Assembly: GCA_012845835.1 (NCBI GenBank)
Contig: JABAKD010000013.1
Location: 14,097,665-14,161,664 of the forward strand
Reading direction: 5' to 3'
Length of the DNA stretch: 64,000 bases
DNA from: Undaria pinnatifida
Lineage: Eukaryota > Sar > Phaeophyceae > Laminariales > Alariaceae
The position numbers and the translations under genes were made by a program. Below are positions 8,895 through 19,289 of the stretch, one piece after another. Numbering within the stretch: position 1 is the first letter of the stretch; the number at the start of each line of letters is the position of its first letter. The notes below the pieces were generated by a model that saw nothing but the letters and a program-made list of their open reading frames with translations, searched no databases and had not been told where the DNA came from.

Positions 8895-9407
8895 CACGGA
8901 CTAGACTATAGATTTTTTACGAGAGTTAATGTAAGACAGCAACAACATAGACTATACGTAGTAGCTACATGCGTATCATGGCAGATGTTGACATCGGCTG
9001 TGGACGTCACTATTACGACTACTTGCTGTAGTACTACTACAGCTACTACTGCTGCATACAAAGATGCGCTGCTACATACACACGCAAGCGTCTTGCCGCC
9101 TAACGTGCAGAGGTCCCTGCACCTGCTCTTACTACTCTCTTCTCGCACTTGTAGTTGACCTCTGTTGGAGTTCGGTTACCGTGACGACTATCACAATGTT
9201 TGAGTATCTTCATATTTGAGCAGACTATTTGGTATTCCATATGACCCTGGAAGCCCAATGAACGAGCCCGGCCTGTCTGTTAGTCGTGTGTGTTTTTGCG
9301 TCATCAAAGCAAATAACCCGTGTGGCTTACGTATCACGTGTCACACCAGGATAATACGCGTAGATGTTGATGCCCAATGCCGGTTGTGTGCGTCAGTGAA
9401 CTATCAT
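8895..9407 (-). mobile_element. Family D, copy 1
   Basis: Shared with 11640-12240. Landmarks are GAGTTAATGTAAGACAGCAA, CAGATGTTGACATCGGCTG, CGCAAGCGTCTTGCCGCC and AACGAGC..CCTGTCT. The word GAGTTAATGT plus AAC-like repeat at 8927-8950 is the same terminal module as in A and C. The orientation given is tentative. Confidence 0.5.
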
Positions 9408-9709
9408 CGCCCTGGTGGCGACTCAGGTTATCCTCGAGGCTGGTATTATAGGTCAGTTTCGTGAGTTCGAGCCCCCCCGAGTGCATACTCGTATAAATTT
9501 GGGGGGACTTTTTCTTGTACATAAGTTGACTTGCGGAAAGGATGAGAGCTGGAGTTAGCAACACTCGATGAAAAATCGACGAGCAGTGGGATTGCTGAAC
9601 CCTATTGGCTACAAAGATTGATGGCAAGAACACGGGAAGGGACGACACCTGTGACAACGGCTTGTTGTCCAGATGCTGGAAAGTAGAAGTGTTGAAAAAA
9701 AAAAAAAAA
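9408..9709 (+). mobile_element. tRNA-derived SINE, full-length copy
   Basis: This 302-bp element has a tRNA-like head: a box-A-like TGGCGACTCAGG at 9416-9427 and a box-B-like AGTTCGAGCCC at 9464-9474. An unrelated body and a 15-A tail (9695-9709) follow. The same element occurs inverted at 15083-15405 and interrupted at 17073-17560. Flanking words AACTATCAT and AACTGTTAT resemble a decayed target duplication. Internal RNA polymerase III promoter function is inferred from the two boxes. Confidence 0.75.
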
Positions 9710-9854
9710 CTGTTATTTCCCCTTTGGCGTGTCAGGTTATCATCGAGCCTGGTATATTTGGCAAATGTACGACCTACAGGATATATCACACACAGCTTTT
9801 GAGTGACGACAAAATCTTCGATCTCAAAGCTGGTGTTTATTTTCATTTTTGTAC

Positions 9855-9990
9855 TGTAATAAACCATAAACTGATGATTTCCTTCCACAACCGTCAGGTT
9901 TGTATTTATAGTTTCCTCCCTCAACCGTCAGGTTTGTATTTATAGTTTCCGCGCACAGATTGAGGTCCACCCCCCCCCCTCCCCCCCAGA
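9855..9990. repeat. Family F fragment with 36-bp direct duplication
   Basis: CCGTCAGGTTTGTATTTATA occurs twice at about 36-bp spacing (9891 and 9927), then GTTTCCGCGCACAGATTGAG and a C-rich run. This matches the middle of the F region at 13085-13165. Confidence 0.5.
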
Positions 9991-10003
9991 TCCTCAGAGA
10001 TGT

Positions 10004-10760
10004 TGTTGTTGTTCTCACATTAACTCGCATAATCAATCCGTGGTCGCAGGACAGGCTCCAGTCACTCTGGAGCTGAGGAATACCCCAAGAAAAAACACAC
10101 ACAACCCAAGGTGGTACACGCATATATCACAGCTGACGCAATTCATGCCTTCACCAGAAACATATAAAAGTGAAATCGGGAGTTAGTCTACGATGTGCCA
10201 GGCCCAGGCTGGTGCATACGTCTCACTACCCACGCCTGGAGAAACCAACTATTCCGATTGCCACCCAAGGAAGACTACCACGTGTATACTACGCGCAGTA
10301 TCTATCACTCCGCATACGCACGACAGGCATAATAAGTCAACTGGAGAAAAAGAAACAAAGAGAAAAAAAGAAGATAAAGAAAAGGAAAAAAAAAGAGAAG
10401 AAAAACGAAACAAACGAAACAAAACGAAAAAGGCAAGCAAAGGGAAGAAAAATACGAGAAAAGCAAGAAAAGACAAGACAAGAAAACAACGAAAAAAGAA
10501 GAGCGAAAAAAAAAAAAGAAGCAAAAGAAAATAAAGAAAAATGTACACTAGCAGACCCTAGGAACTGGCTAAGGATGGCATTGGGCTAACAGAGGGTATC
10601 ACGTCCATCATCAATGGCACCTGGGAGAGAACGCAACATGGCGTAGTCAGGGCGGTTTTATGCTATCTTGTGACGGCCATTGAAAGGCCCACAACTTTCA
10701 ATACGATGATGGCCAAACCCAGACTTCAGTCTCTTGGGCATGACGCTCCCCCTTCCCCCC
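10004..10760 (+). mobile_element. Family A, copy 5 (most complete; complement of coding-style orientation)
   Basis: It runs from (GTT)n at 10004 through CTCACATTAACTCGCATAAT, ACTCTGGAGCTGAGGAATAC, CAGCTGACGCAATTCATGCC, GCCTGGAGAAACC, a purine-only tract (10338-10540), CTAGGAACTGGCTAAGGATG and CTTGTGACGGCCATTGAAAG to GACGCTCCCCC. It is the best reference for the family. In the retroposition sense the 3' end is the (GTT)n side, so the element proper is on the minus strand. Confidence 0.75.
10338..10540. repeat. Purine tract of family A
   Basis: About 200 bp are nearly all A and G on the + strand. This is the counterpart of the pyrimidine tracts in inverted A copies. Confidence 0.85.
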
Positions 10761-10904
10761 CTGAGATACACATTATTGTGTTTTTTCAACCAAATGTTTC
10801 ACCCCAATGACGTCATCAGGGGGCAGTCATCGGTATATTTCCTATGGGTTAGGTTCGAGGTAGAGTTTTAGTTCCATCTATTAGAGAAAAACACAAAAAT
10901 GTTG

Positions 10905-11520
10905 TTCTCTCACATTAACTCGCATCATCAAGTCCGTGGTCACAGGACAGGCTTCAGTCACTCTGGAGCTGAGGAATACCCCAGGAAAAGGCACAAACAA
11001 CCGAAGGTGGTACACGCTTTACCAGTATATATCACAGCTGACGCAATTCATGCCTCCACCAGAAACATATAAAAGTGAAGTCTGGAGTCAGTCTACGATG
11101 TGCCAGGTCCATGCCGGTGCATACCGTACGCTCATTGTTGTTGTTGTTGTTCTCACATTAACTCGCATAATCAAGTCCGTGGTCACAGGACAGGCTCCAG
11201 TCATTACTCACGCCTGGAGAAACCGACTATGAATTCCGATTGACACCCAAGGAAGACTACCACGTATATATTACACGTAGTATCTATCACTACGCATACG
11301 CACGACAGGCGTAAGTCAATTGGAGAAAAGAAACAAAGAAAAGAAAAAAAGATAGAGGAAAGGACAGGAAAGAGAAGAAAGCGAAACAAAACGAAAGAGA
11401 AAAGAAAAGACAAGAAAAATACAAGAAAAGCATGAAAACACAAGACAAGAAGAGGAAGCAAGGCAAGGAAAAAGAAGAAGAGAAAATAGAAAAATGAAAA
11501 AGAAAGGAAAGAAAAATGTA
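10905..11520 (+). mobile_element. Family A, copy 6, with A tail inserted into itself
   Basis: It begins GTTGTTCTCTCACATTAACT and follows the A order. At 11137-11203 a second, 67-bp copy of the A terminus (GTTGTTGTTGTTGTTCTCAC to CAGGCTCCAG) interrupts it. The insert is flanked by TCATT on both sides (11132-11136 and 11204-11208). A purine tract lies at 11318-11520. Confidence 0.7.
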
Positions 11521-11639
11521 GGACACCCCAGATCCTTCTTGTTCAAACCCAGGCCCCCACGCCCTTAAAAACTCCGCCTTCCCCTCACCGGTTACACGAC
11601 TTAGAGGGTACTACACTTGTTCAACTAACTGATGCGACA

Positions 11640-12240
11640 TTCTGGACTACAGATTTTTGACAAGTGTTGATGTGTGACGACAACATCATAGACTATATAC
11701 GGGTATGTTATCATAGCAGATGTTGACATCGGCTGCGGACGTCAGTGCACTACTACTACTACTGTATGTAGTACTACTCATACTACTACGACTGAACGCA
11801 ACGATGCCCTGCTACATACACCCGCAAGCGTCTTGCCGCCTAACGTGCAGAGGTCTCTCCACCACCTGCGTTTGCTACTATTTTCTCGCACTTCGAGTTG
11901 ACCCGTGTTGGAGCTCAGTTCCCGTGACGACGATGTTTTTTTACAATGTTTTGAGTATCTGTATATTCCTGCACGCCTTTTCGTCTGCCACGTGATCCTG
12001 GAAACGCAATGAACGAGCGCCACCTGTCTTTTGGTCGTGTTTTTTTTGCGTTACCAAAGCAAAATATCCAGCAAAATATCCTGTGTGCGGAAGGATGTTA
12101 CGTATCAATCATACCAGGATGATACGCGTAGATGTTGATATCGGTTGTGGACGTCAGTGCGTCAGTGAATTATTTTACTCTACACCCCCGTTGGCGTGTC
12201 GGGTTTTCCTCGAGCCAGGTACATTTATTTGACAAATAAA
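11640..12240 (-). mobile_element. Family D, copy 2
   Basis: Matches copy 1 through GCAGATGTTGACATCGGCTG, GCAAGCGTCTTGCCGCCTAA and AACGCAATGAACGAGCGCCA. It then runs into a SINE-head-like word (GTTGGCGTGTCGGGTTTTCC) at 12190. Tentative orientation. Confidence 0.5.
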
Positions 12241-12289
12241 AAAAGCATTATTAAGCTCTGATATCGACCAAAAGTTTTTTTTTACCAAA

Positions 12290-12480
12290 ACTCAGCTTTG
12301 CAAGCTGCGTGTGATACTTTGATCGCGTGTATTACGGGGTATGTATACCCTCGTGAAGGATACAGGTCGGTGACTCCCCTGCTAATAATGCCAGGGTCAA
12401 CAGGACTAAGACGTTGAACCTTGTTCATCGCACGGAAACTGTATAACCCGCATTGAGGGGGACAAAACCAGACACATACC
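12290..12480 (-). mobile_element. Family E fragment
   Basis: CAGCTTTGCAAGCTGCGTGT, GATCGCGTGTATTACGGG, GGGTCAACAGGACT and GAGGGGGACAAAA are E landmarks in the order seen at 17125-17353, with about 15% visible differences. Confidence 0.55.
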
Positions 12481-12499
12481 TGTGGAATTCACAGTATGC

Positions 12500-13480
12500 A
12501 TGAAACAATGAGTGTTACGATGTGTGAGTTACCTTTTGGAGAGTGTACAGTATTTGGTATATCATAGAGGTCTCCCCCTTCCCCCCGGATCACTCTTCTT
12601 CAAACGCCCCACACCTACAATCAAAATCTGCCAGACAGAGTAATAAACACTGCCAGGCAGCTGATATCACCTCATTACAATATTTCTAGCAATCCATGCC
12701 GTAGCTCTAATTCATTCCTTCCCCCCCCCCCTCCCTTTTCCCCCGCTCCCTCTTGTTCAAAATGCCCCACCTGAAATCAAAAGTTGCCAGAGTAATAAAC
12801 ACTACCAGGCAGTTGATATCACCTCATCATCTTTATAGCCATCCATGCCGCAGCTCCAATTCACCCCCCACCCCCCGCCCCAACACCCCCACCTTCTCCA
12901 CCACCCGCATCATCGCCTAGACGTAGCACCATGCGTATAGCAAGCCCCTACATCTATGCGACCTAAAGCTGTTGGACAAGCCCCCCCCCCCCCCCCCCCC
13001 ACCTCCAACCCCCCCCACCTCTTCGGACACTCCGCCCTCTCTTCACCGATTGTATATACGACCTACAGGATACATGATAAACTGATGCATTCCTTCCACA
13101 ACCAACCATGAGATGTGTCCCTTTGAAAGGCCTTATGGTTTCCGCGCACAGATTGAGTTGCCCTTGGCTCCCTCCCTCACCGGTTACACGACTTGCAGGA
13201 TACACTTGATAAACTGATGCTTTTCCTTTCACAGCTAGCTGTCAGAATTTGTCCCCCTTAAAAACGGGGTTTTTTGTTTACGCGCACAGACATACTAACA
13301 TCTCCCGGTTGACCCTCTGGTACAAGCTAAACTGTAGTTCCAAGGGGAGTCATCGTCATATATCCTTAACGAGGACACACCCAGTAATGCGCGCGATCGG
13401 AGTACCGCACACACCATGCAAAGATGAGTTTCGACGAAGTCTTCGATCTCACAGCTGGAGTGTATTTCATTTTTAGAATA
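12500..13480 (+). mobile_element. Family E/F long copy (G/C-run rich)
   Basis: This is the inverse of 20405-21330. Two degenerate tandem copies of a 160-bp unit (GCCAG..AGTAATAAACACT..CAGCTGATATCACCTCA) lie at 12600-12720 and 12780-12870. A run of 20 C follows at 12981-13000, then two GATACA(C/T)..TGATAAACTGATGC units (13070 and 13195), then the E terminus (13380-13480). No coding frame was recognised. Confidence 0.6.
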
Positions 13481-13484
13481 CTAC

Positions 13485-13785
13485 AAGGGCTTCGCATGGG
13501 TGCCGGCGAATGCCGGCGCCAATACTTCGGGTAGGGCAGGGCAGCACTCGGACGAGGAAAAGGGGAAAAAGTTGTAGCTGTTCGATTCGACATTATTGGA
13601 AGTTTAAAGTAATGCCGAGTGTTTAATACGAATATGAGGTTCTAAATATCATAATTTGACATTCCATGGCGCTTATTCTTTGGGCAAGAAAGGGCAGCAC
13701 TCCACGAAATATGTTGTAGTTATTTATAAAAAAATTCAAGCTTAAAGTAGTGCCAAGGGCTTAATACGAACGTGAGGTTCTGAAG
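13485..13785. repeat. Family H, two tandem diverged copies
   Basis: GGGTAGGGCAGGGCAGCACT .. AAGTAATGCCGAG..TTAATACGAA..GAGGTTCT occurs at 13530-13640 and, diverged, at 13690-13785. A third copy lies at 49125-49255. Confidence 0.5.
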
Positions 13786-13789
13786 GTTT

Positions 13790-14799
13790 GCTTTGATGGA
13801 AGGAAAGCATATAAACAAAGGAAGCAAACTAGTACATAGATAGGCGAAACACACTGTTGTTACTAAAACCGCCGCGAAGTAAAAGTTGGCCAGAAATGCC
13901 GGAAAGAGAATTGATAACCTGCTTCGCTTCGAGGCTTTGGGGCGAAAGGACAGAAGACATGGCATCAATAAAAAAGGTATCGGACGGAATATTGGTTGAA
14001 AATGTTTAATTTACGGAATCGAAAAAAGAAAGCGCCGTTGATCGTGCCTTGAAAACCCCCTCGGTGTATACTCCCACAGTAGACGAAGAACTTACCTACG
14101 ATAGATCCTCCATGTTTGTCTCCAAAACATACTAAGAAGAGTCACTCACAGAGAAGAACTAAAGACGACACTGTATCCCTCATTTCAATTAGCTACTTCA
14201 ATGTACGCGGCACTTAAACTGTGGTGAATATATACAAAAATGAAGAACGAATTATGCAGACATAACACAAGGCAAACAGAAGAATCCGTATGACAGATCA
14301 GTATTTGATCGCGTACCATAGTCACTAAACAGCTTTCCGACTCGGCGTAAGATACGTGATGGGTCCTCCGGGCTTACTTGCACAATGTACGAAGAACTCA
14401 CTTGGAGGGGAGCCCTAAAGGGGATATGGAATGCCCTCGATCCAATTGGTACTTTTAACGTAGAGAACTTGCACCAGAGAAAAGGCACGCTAAACGGGAA
14501 AAGAGGGATAATCGAGCCTCACACAACAAGGCAAGAAAAAATAATCCTAGACCGGTATGAAATCGTACCATTATCACTAACAGCCCCCGACTCTGTGGAA
14601 GGTAGGCCCCAAAACAACTTATTACTTCAATATACTGTATATATGTTGAACGGCACATATGTATGTTCATGCAGACGAATGCATGCCACCCACTAGTTTC
14701 TTCCGTGGATACTGTCGACTTGTACTAAGACCTTTACCTGGCGCAAGGAAATATCGCGATATTGGTCGTTTAGAGCCCAATTTTGTGCGTCTGGACTTT
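13790..14799. other. Unassigned region
   Basis: I see no gene or repeat family here. A 103-codon frame at 14385-14696 has no recognisable motif, and a 78-codon frame on the other strand overlaps it. Confidence 0.35.
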
Positions 14800-14941
14800 T
14801 GTTGTTGTTGTTGTTGTTGTTGTTCTCACATTAACTCGCATAATCAAGTCCGTGGTCACAGGACAGGCTCCAGTCACTCTGGAGCTGAGGAATACCCCAG
14901 GGAAAAACACACACAACCCAAGGTGGTACACGCATATATAT

Positions 14942-14969
14942 TATAAAAAATGAAAATACACTCCAGCAG
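14942..14969 (-). mobile_element. 28-bp family E terminal fragment with 12-bp duplication
   Basis: TATAAAAAATGAAAATACAC plus CTCCAGCAG is the terminal 28 bp of E. ACGCATATATAT occurs on both sides (14930-14941 and 14970-14981), and the uninterrupted A copies have this sequence once. Confidence 0.7.
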
Positions 14970-15080
14970 ACGCATATATATATCACAGCTGACGCAATTC
15001 ATGCCTCCACCAGAAATATATAAAAGTGAAATCGGGAGTCAGTCTACGATGTGCCAGGTCCAGGCCGGTGCATACGTCTC

Positions 15081-15082
<2 letters not shown>

Positions 15083-15113
<31 letters not shown>

Positions 15114-15405
15114 CACACTTTCACTTTCCAGCTTCTGGACAAGCCGTGGTCACAGGTGTCATCCCTTCTCCTCCCCGGTTCTTGCCTTCAATTTTTATCG
15201 CGCAGAGGGTTCAGCAATCCCACTGCTCGTCGATTCTTCATCGAATGTTGCTAACTCACGCTCTCGCGCTTTCCGCAAGTCAATTTGTCCACAAGAAAAA
15301 GTCCCAACGAATTTATACGAGTGTGCACTCGGCGGGGCTCGAACTCACGAAACTGACTTATACCAGGCTCGAGGATAACCTGATACGCCACCGGGGCGAC
15401 CGGTT
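15083..15405 (-). mobile_element. tRNA-derived SINE inserted in family A
   Basis: On the minus strand it reads a tRNA-like head (box A TGGCGTATCAGG, box B AGTTCGAGCCC), a body with TCGACGAGCAGTGGGATTGC, and a 29-base poly(A) tail (T-run 15083-15111). ATACGTCTCAC flanks it on both sides (15072-15082 and 15406-15416), an exact 11-bp target duplication. Uninterrupted A copies have that word once. The 323-bp length compares with 302 bp for the copy at 9408. Confidence 0.88.
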
Positions 15406-15465
15406 ATACGTCTCACTACTCACGCCTGGAGAAACCAAATATTCCGACTTTTAGACGACCTGGGA

Positions 15466-16404
15466 CTGTTGGGATATTTTCGCCGTACAATACGTGGTCC
15501 GCACATACCGAAATATCGCGTAGGAGGTGGGAATTCCCGCCTTCGCGATATTTTGTTTTTTTTTTTTCAGACAAGATGCGGTTTGCTTGTTGTTCGTGCC
15601 TGCTGGCCTGGTAGAGACCCACCTGCAGCCACATACTCCATACATGTCATATGACCAGCACGCACACAGCACATGACTGCCCAGCAGCACACACAACCGA
15701 CCGCTGCACGTATGAAGCCTCCAGCGCGGCACCATGAATAACGAACGACAGCGACAGCTGGATTAGCCCTTTGACAGACTCGGCGTCCCTTCTCTCGGGC
15801 CCGGGCAAGATGTGTGTCTGTTTGCTTGGTTTCAGTTGATGAGGGCACACCACAGTAGTAGCTAGCTGGAGCACAGCAGTCAGTCATTCCTCTGCTGTAA
15901 ACCCCCTCCAAACCCCTAACCCTTTGTCTGCGTTCGTTCCTCGGCATCGATCGCACTTAGACTGTGTCTTTCCCCAAGCTACCTCAAAAGTAGTAACCAC
16001 GTAAAGCAAAACTCAAAGCATGACCCATCGCGGCTTCAGCGCGTGTATACTGTGGCGGGCAGTTGTTGCAGGCAACGTTTTCTAGCCCATGCCGTGCACG
16101 CCTCGTCTCATACCCCTGGCAGCTGATGCCCTACGCTGCTCTGGGTCTCGAACGGGACGGGGCAAATAACCTTGCTTCGTCTCGTCTCGAGTCTTGGGCC
16201 CTTAATGACTCGAGTGTGGAGAAAACGCCATATTCAGTTTTAGACAGCACAAAGTGGTCGCTGGTCTCGTCTCTTTTCTGTTGGTCTCTGGTCTGTTTTC
16301 TTGTGTTCTCGTACCTGGTACTGTACGTACGACGTATGCTCTAGCAGTTTACTTGCTTCATACCGATTGTTTGGTATACTCTGTCTCACAATCTGGGGCT
16401 CCCG
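15466..16404. other. Unassigned region
   Basis: No gene was recognised. A 129-codon minus-strand frame (15567-15956) is Cys/Arg-rich without a known motif. A hairpin-like pair of CGAAATATCGCG/CGCGATATTTTG lies at 15508-15556. A short AACCCCTAACCC sits at 15905. From about 16240 the sequence is shared with 51395-51560 (family G). Confidence 0.35.
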
Positions 16405-16673
16405 TGAAATTGCACGTACGTGCAAGGTTTTTTAGATTTGCGCGAAATTCAATAGCGATTTACGTATGTCGGCTCCCTATGTTCAGGTCCGCATAAAACG
16501 ACGGTTGCGCTGCCCAGACCAACCTCACCCCCTCTGGAAACACGACCCTAACCCTCACCGTAACCCCAACCCAACCCTTTTTGAACCTCGAGATCTGCTC
16601 TCGAGGTCGGCAGGGGCAGTACCTAGCTTACGTGCAAATCTGAAAACCTTGCACGTACGCACGTGCAATTAAA
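16405..16673. mobile_element. Inverted-repeat (MITE-like) element
   Basis: The left arm AATTGCACGTACGTGCAAGG (16409-16440, continuing TTTT..AGATTTGC) is matched in reverse complement at 16630-16673. A 190-bp centre contains degenerate CCCTAACC-type repeats. No ORF and no certain target duplication. Confidence 0.5.
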
Positions 16674-16839
16674 CGCCTGGTGCGCAATTTGTGACCAAAC
16701 AAAAAAAAGTTGTACATACGCCACCGCAAAAATGCAAACACTATCAAGTACCGTTTGGAGATGATGCCGAACTTGTAAATCATCCAGGCGCTGCAGACAA
16801 AAAGATTCAACCAAAAACTCCGCCGAAATTGCTCCTTGA

Positions 16840-17065
16840 CATGCGGTATTTTTGCAACTTCTCGCTTGTCTCGCTCGGCATCCGTCCGCGTTCACGTCGA
16901 TGTGCGGAACGGACACGGCAGGGCGAGCGGCTTTGGAGCCGCCCCCCGAAGGCCGCGCTCGAACGAAGCTATTCGACCGAGAATTCCAGTTCCGCGAATC
17001 GCATACTTGGGCCGAGACAAAAAAAACACTCCTGACCAAATCCCTGACACCAAAAAATGATTTTA
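16840..17065. repeat. Family G segment
   Basis: CTTCTCGCTTGTCTCGCTC..GTGCGGAACGGACACGGCAG..CGAGAATTCCAGTTCC is repeated at 51895-52110 with similar spacing. The upstream 16240-16400 matches 51395-51560, so the two loci share a longer diverged element. Confidence 0.55.
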
Positions 17066-17072
17066 TATAGAT

Positions 17073-17560
17073 GTATATCAGGTCAGAGTTTCGTGTGTTC
17101 GAGCCCCCTCGAGTGCATATATATTATAAAAAATGAAAATACACTCCAGCTGTGAGATCGAAGATTTCGTCGAAACTCATCTTTGCAAGCTGCTGTGTGT
17201 GATACTCCGATCGCGCGCATTACGAGTTGTGTGTCCTCATTAAGGATATAGGTCGGCGACTCCCCTTACAACTACAGTGTAGCTATCAGGGTCAACAGGA
17301 TGATTTTAGTCAGTCTGTGCGCGAAAACTATAAAACCCGTTTCTGAGGGGGACATATATATATCCGTACAAATTCGTAGGGACTGTGCTTGTGCACAAAG
17401 TTAATGGCGGAAAGCGCGAGAGCGTGAGTTAGTACCACGGGATAAAAAATCGACGAGCAGTGGGATTATTGCTGAACCCCATATCGCGATAAAAAACGAA
17501 GGCAAGAACCGCGGGGGGAGAAGGGACGACACCAACCTGTGACCACGGCTTGTCTAAATA
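17073..17560 (+). mobile_element. tRNA-derived SINE split by a family E insertion
   Basis: The SINE head (TTTCGTGTGTTCGAGCCCCC) lies at 17088-17116 and the body (AATCGACGAGCAGTGGGATT to CCTGTGACCACGGCTTGTC) at 17364-17555. Between them sits E (17125-17353) with ATATATAT on both sides (17117-17124 and 17354-17361). The poly(A) tail is lost. Confidence 0.65.
17125..17353 (-). mobile_element. Family E, 229-bp copy
   Basis: Runs from the terminal TATAAAAAATGAAAATACAC to GAGGGGGAC, inserted in the SINE. It provides the longest clean E-only sequence in the window. Confidence 0.65.
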
Positions 17561-17840
17561 TGGCCGACCTGTTCGATCTCGGTTACCGCGACGTTTTTTG
17601 TCGTGCAGCAGTAACTGAGAATCTCATTTTTTTGTCTGGTTCAACTTCAAGTCATTTCTTGAATAGTATGTTCGGGTCCCTTTTTGAAAAAAAAAAAGTC
17701 GAAGGCTGGTTATGTTTAGTAGGGTTTGTGGGTTCCGTGTGAGGGTATAGGAGTCTTACAGAACTCCCAGAAGTTGGGGTACAGATATAGAAGTGTTACA
17801 GAACTCAGGGTATTGCGGCACAGGCACACAGCACTCTGTT

Positions 17841-18495
17841 ATAAGGCTTAGTTTGGGTAAGCTATTGGTTAACCTTTTGCAAGTGGTCAAACGGACTAAT
17901 ACCCCACAAAGTCCTTAACAAATGGCGTCGTCGACAGACCATGGGTTTTTGGGTCGTGGGTTCGATCCCCACATCCACCATAATAAACTTTTTCAGATTT
18001 TCCCCATGGCGAACTTGAAAATACTCTCCCGGGTATACCTAGGAAATGAAACGGCTTGGATATTGACAGAGGTCCGCCGTATATCCGGCCGATCTGCTAT
18101 CCCGCCGTTTCAGGGGGGGAGAGTGTTATAAGGCTTAGTTTGGGTAAGCTATTGGTTAACCTTTTGCAAGTGGTCAAACGGACTAATACCCCACTAAAGT
18201 CCTTAACAAATGGCGTCGTCGACAGACCATGGGTTTTTGGGTCGTGGGTTCAATCCCCACATCCACCATAATAAACTTTTTCAGATTTTCCCATGGCGAA
18301 CTTGAAAAATACTCTTCCTGGTATCCCCAGGAAATGAAACGGCTTGGATATTGACAGAGGTCCGCCGTATATCCGGCCGACCTGCTATCCCGCCGTTTCA
18401 GGGGGGGAGAGTGTTATAAGGCTTAGTTTGGGTAAGCTATTGGTTAACCTTTTGCAAGTGGTCAAACGGACTAATACCCCACTAAATTCCTTAAC
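17841..18495 (+). repeat. 288-bp tandem repeat with tRNA-like 3' half
   Basis: ATAAGGCTTAGTTTGGGTAA starts at 17841, 18128 and 18416, giving periods of 287 and 288 bp. There are two full copies and part of a third. Each full unit contains GTGGGTTCGATCCCCACATC (box-B-like GGTTCGATCCC at 17959-17969) ending CCACCA, as in a tRNA 3' end. I could not fold a complete tRNA from it. The frame at 18056-18271 is a by-product. Confidence 0.8.
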
Positions 18496-18499
18496 AACT

Positions 18500-18790
18500 C
18501 ACAGAAGTTCCGAGCGGGTACAAAACATGCTGTACCCGTACCCGTACCCCGAGTCTTCTGGCACGGGTCGTCCGTCGCTCACAGAAGTTCCGCGTACGGG
18601 TATGAAAGTCTTCCAGAAGTTCCGGGTACAGGTATGAAAACCTTATGGAAGTTACTTCTAGAAGTTCCATTTCTTATGGCACGGGGGTGCAGAAATTACA
18701 AAAGTTCCGGGGACAGGTATGAATGTCCGGGGACAGGTATGAATGTCCTGCAGAACTTACAGAAGCTCCGGGTACTGGTAAACACCGAGT
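18500..18790 (+). repeat. Degenerate minisatellite (AGAAGTTCCGGGTACAGGTA)
   Basis: Variants of CAGAAGTTCCGnGTACnGGTATGAAAGTC recur about ten times with variable spacing, following the 288-bp array. Confidence 0.6.
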
Positions 18791-19289
18791 TAAATATACG
18801 GCCTGGGGGGAAGAGTTCGATTTGAATAGGAGGATTCCATCGAGCTTGCATGGCGTGCTCTCACTATGGCCCAACGTCCCCGCGGCAATCCGTTGTAGCT
18901 TTAAGACCTACCGACAACCATCACCGAGACGATAAATCGTGCACCCCGACGGGTGAGTGCCGACGGGGGCAACAGCCGCGGTCACGTCTACTGATCTGCA
19001 ACAAATCATACCGTAGCGTACCCCCGCTCTTAGGCCTGAAAACAAGTAATGGCGGTCACAAGCCCAATTTTTCCACCAACTCGGTAAGCCAAGTGCCACG
19101 ACAAAGAAGCGAAGGCACCGAAAACAGAGGATAGTTCAAGACTTCGATGATAGCGAAATCTGCATTATTCTGAGAGTCGTTCCACACAGTAGTGGTAGGC
19201 CCCCCAGCATTTCTTCAACGGAGAAGCCGGTTTTGGCACGAGCTCCCGGTCGTATCTCCTGAAATGCGTCGCCCCTCGTCACCTTGGGT
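18791..19289. other. Unassigned region
   Basis: A 94-codon frame (18850-19134) has no recognised motif. I see no repeat of known family here. Confidence 0.3.

Larger units (their letters stand above)
14800..15465 (+). mobile_element. Family A, copy 7, interrupted by E and the SINE
   Basis: Starts with (GTT)n at 14800-14823 and keeps the A order. A 28-bp E fragment (14942-14969) and a full SINE (15083-15405) are inserted, each with its own target duplication. It ends near the GCCTGGAGAAACCAAATATT segment, before the purine tract. Confidence 0.7.

Noticed and set aside
15567-15956. 129-codon minus-strand frame as a gene
   Set aside because: No motif, unusual Cys/Arg composition, and overlapping frames on both strands.
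17841-18495. CRISPR array
   Set aside because: Units are 288 bp in direct tandem without spacers, in a eukaryotic context.
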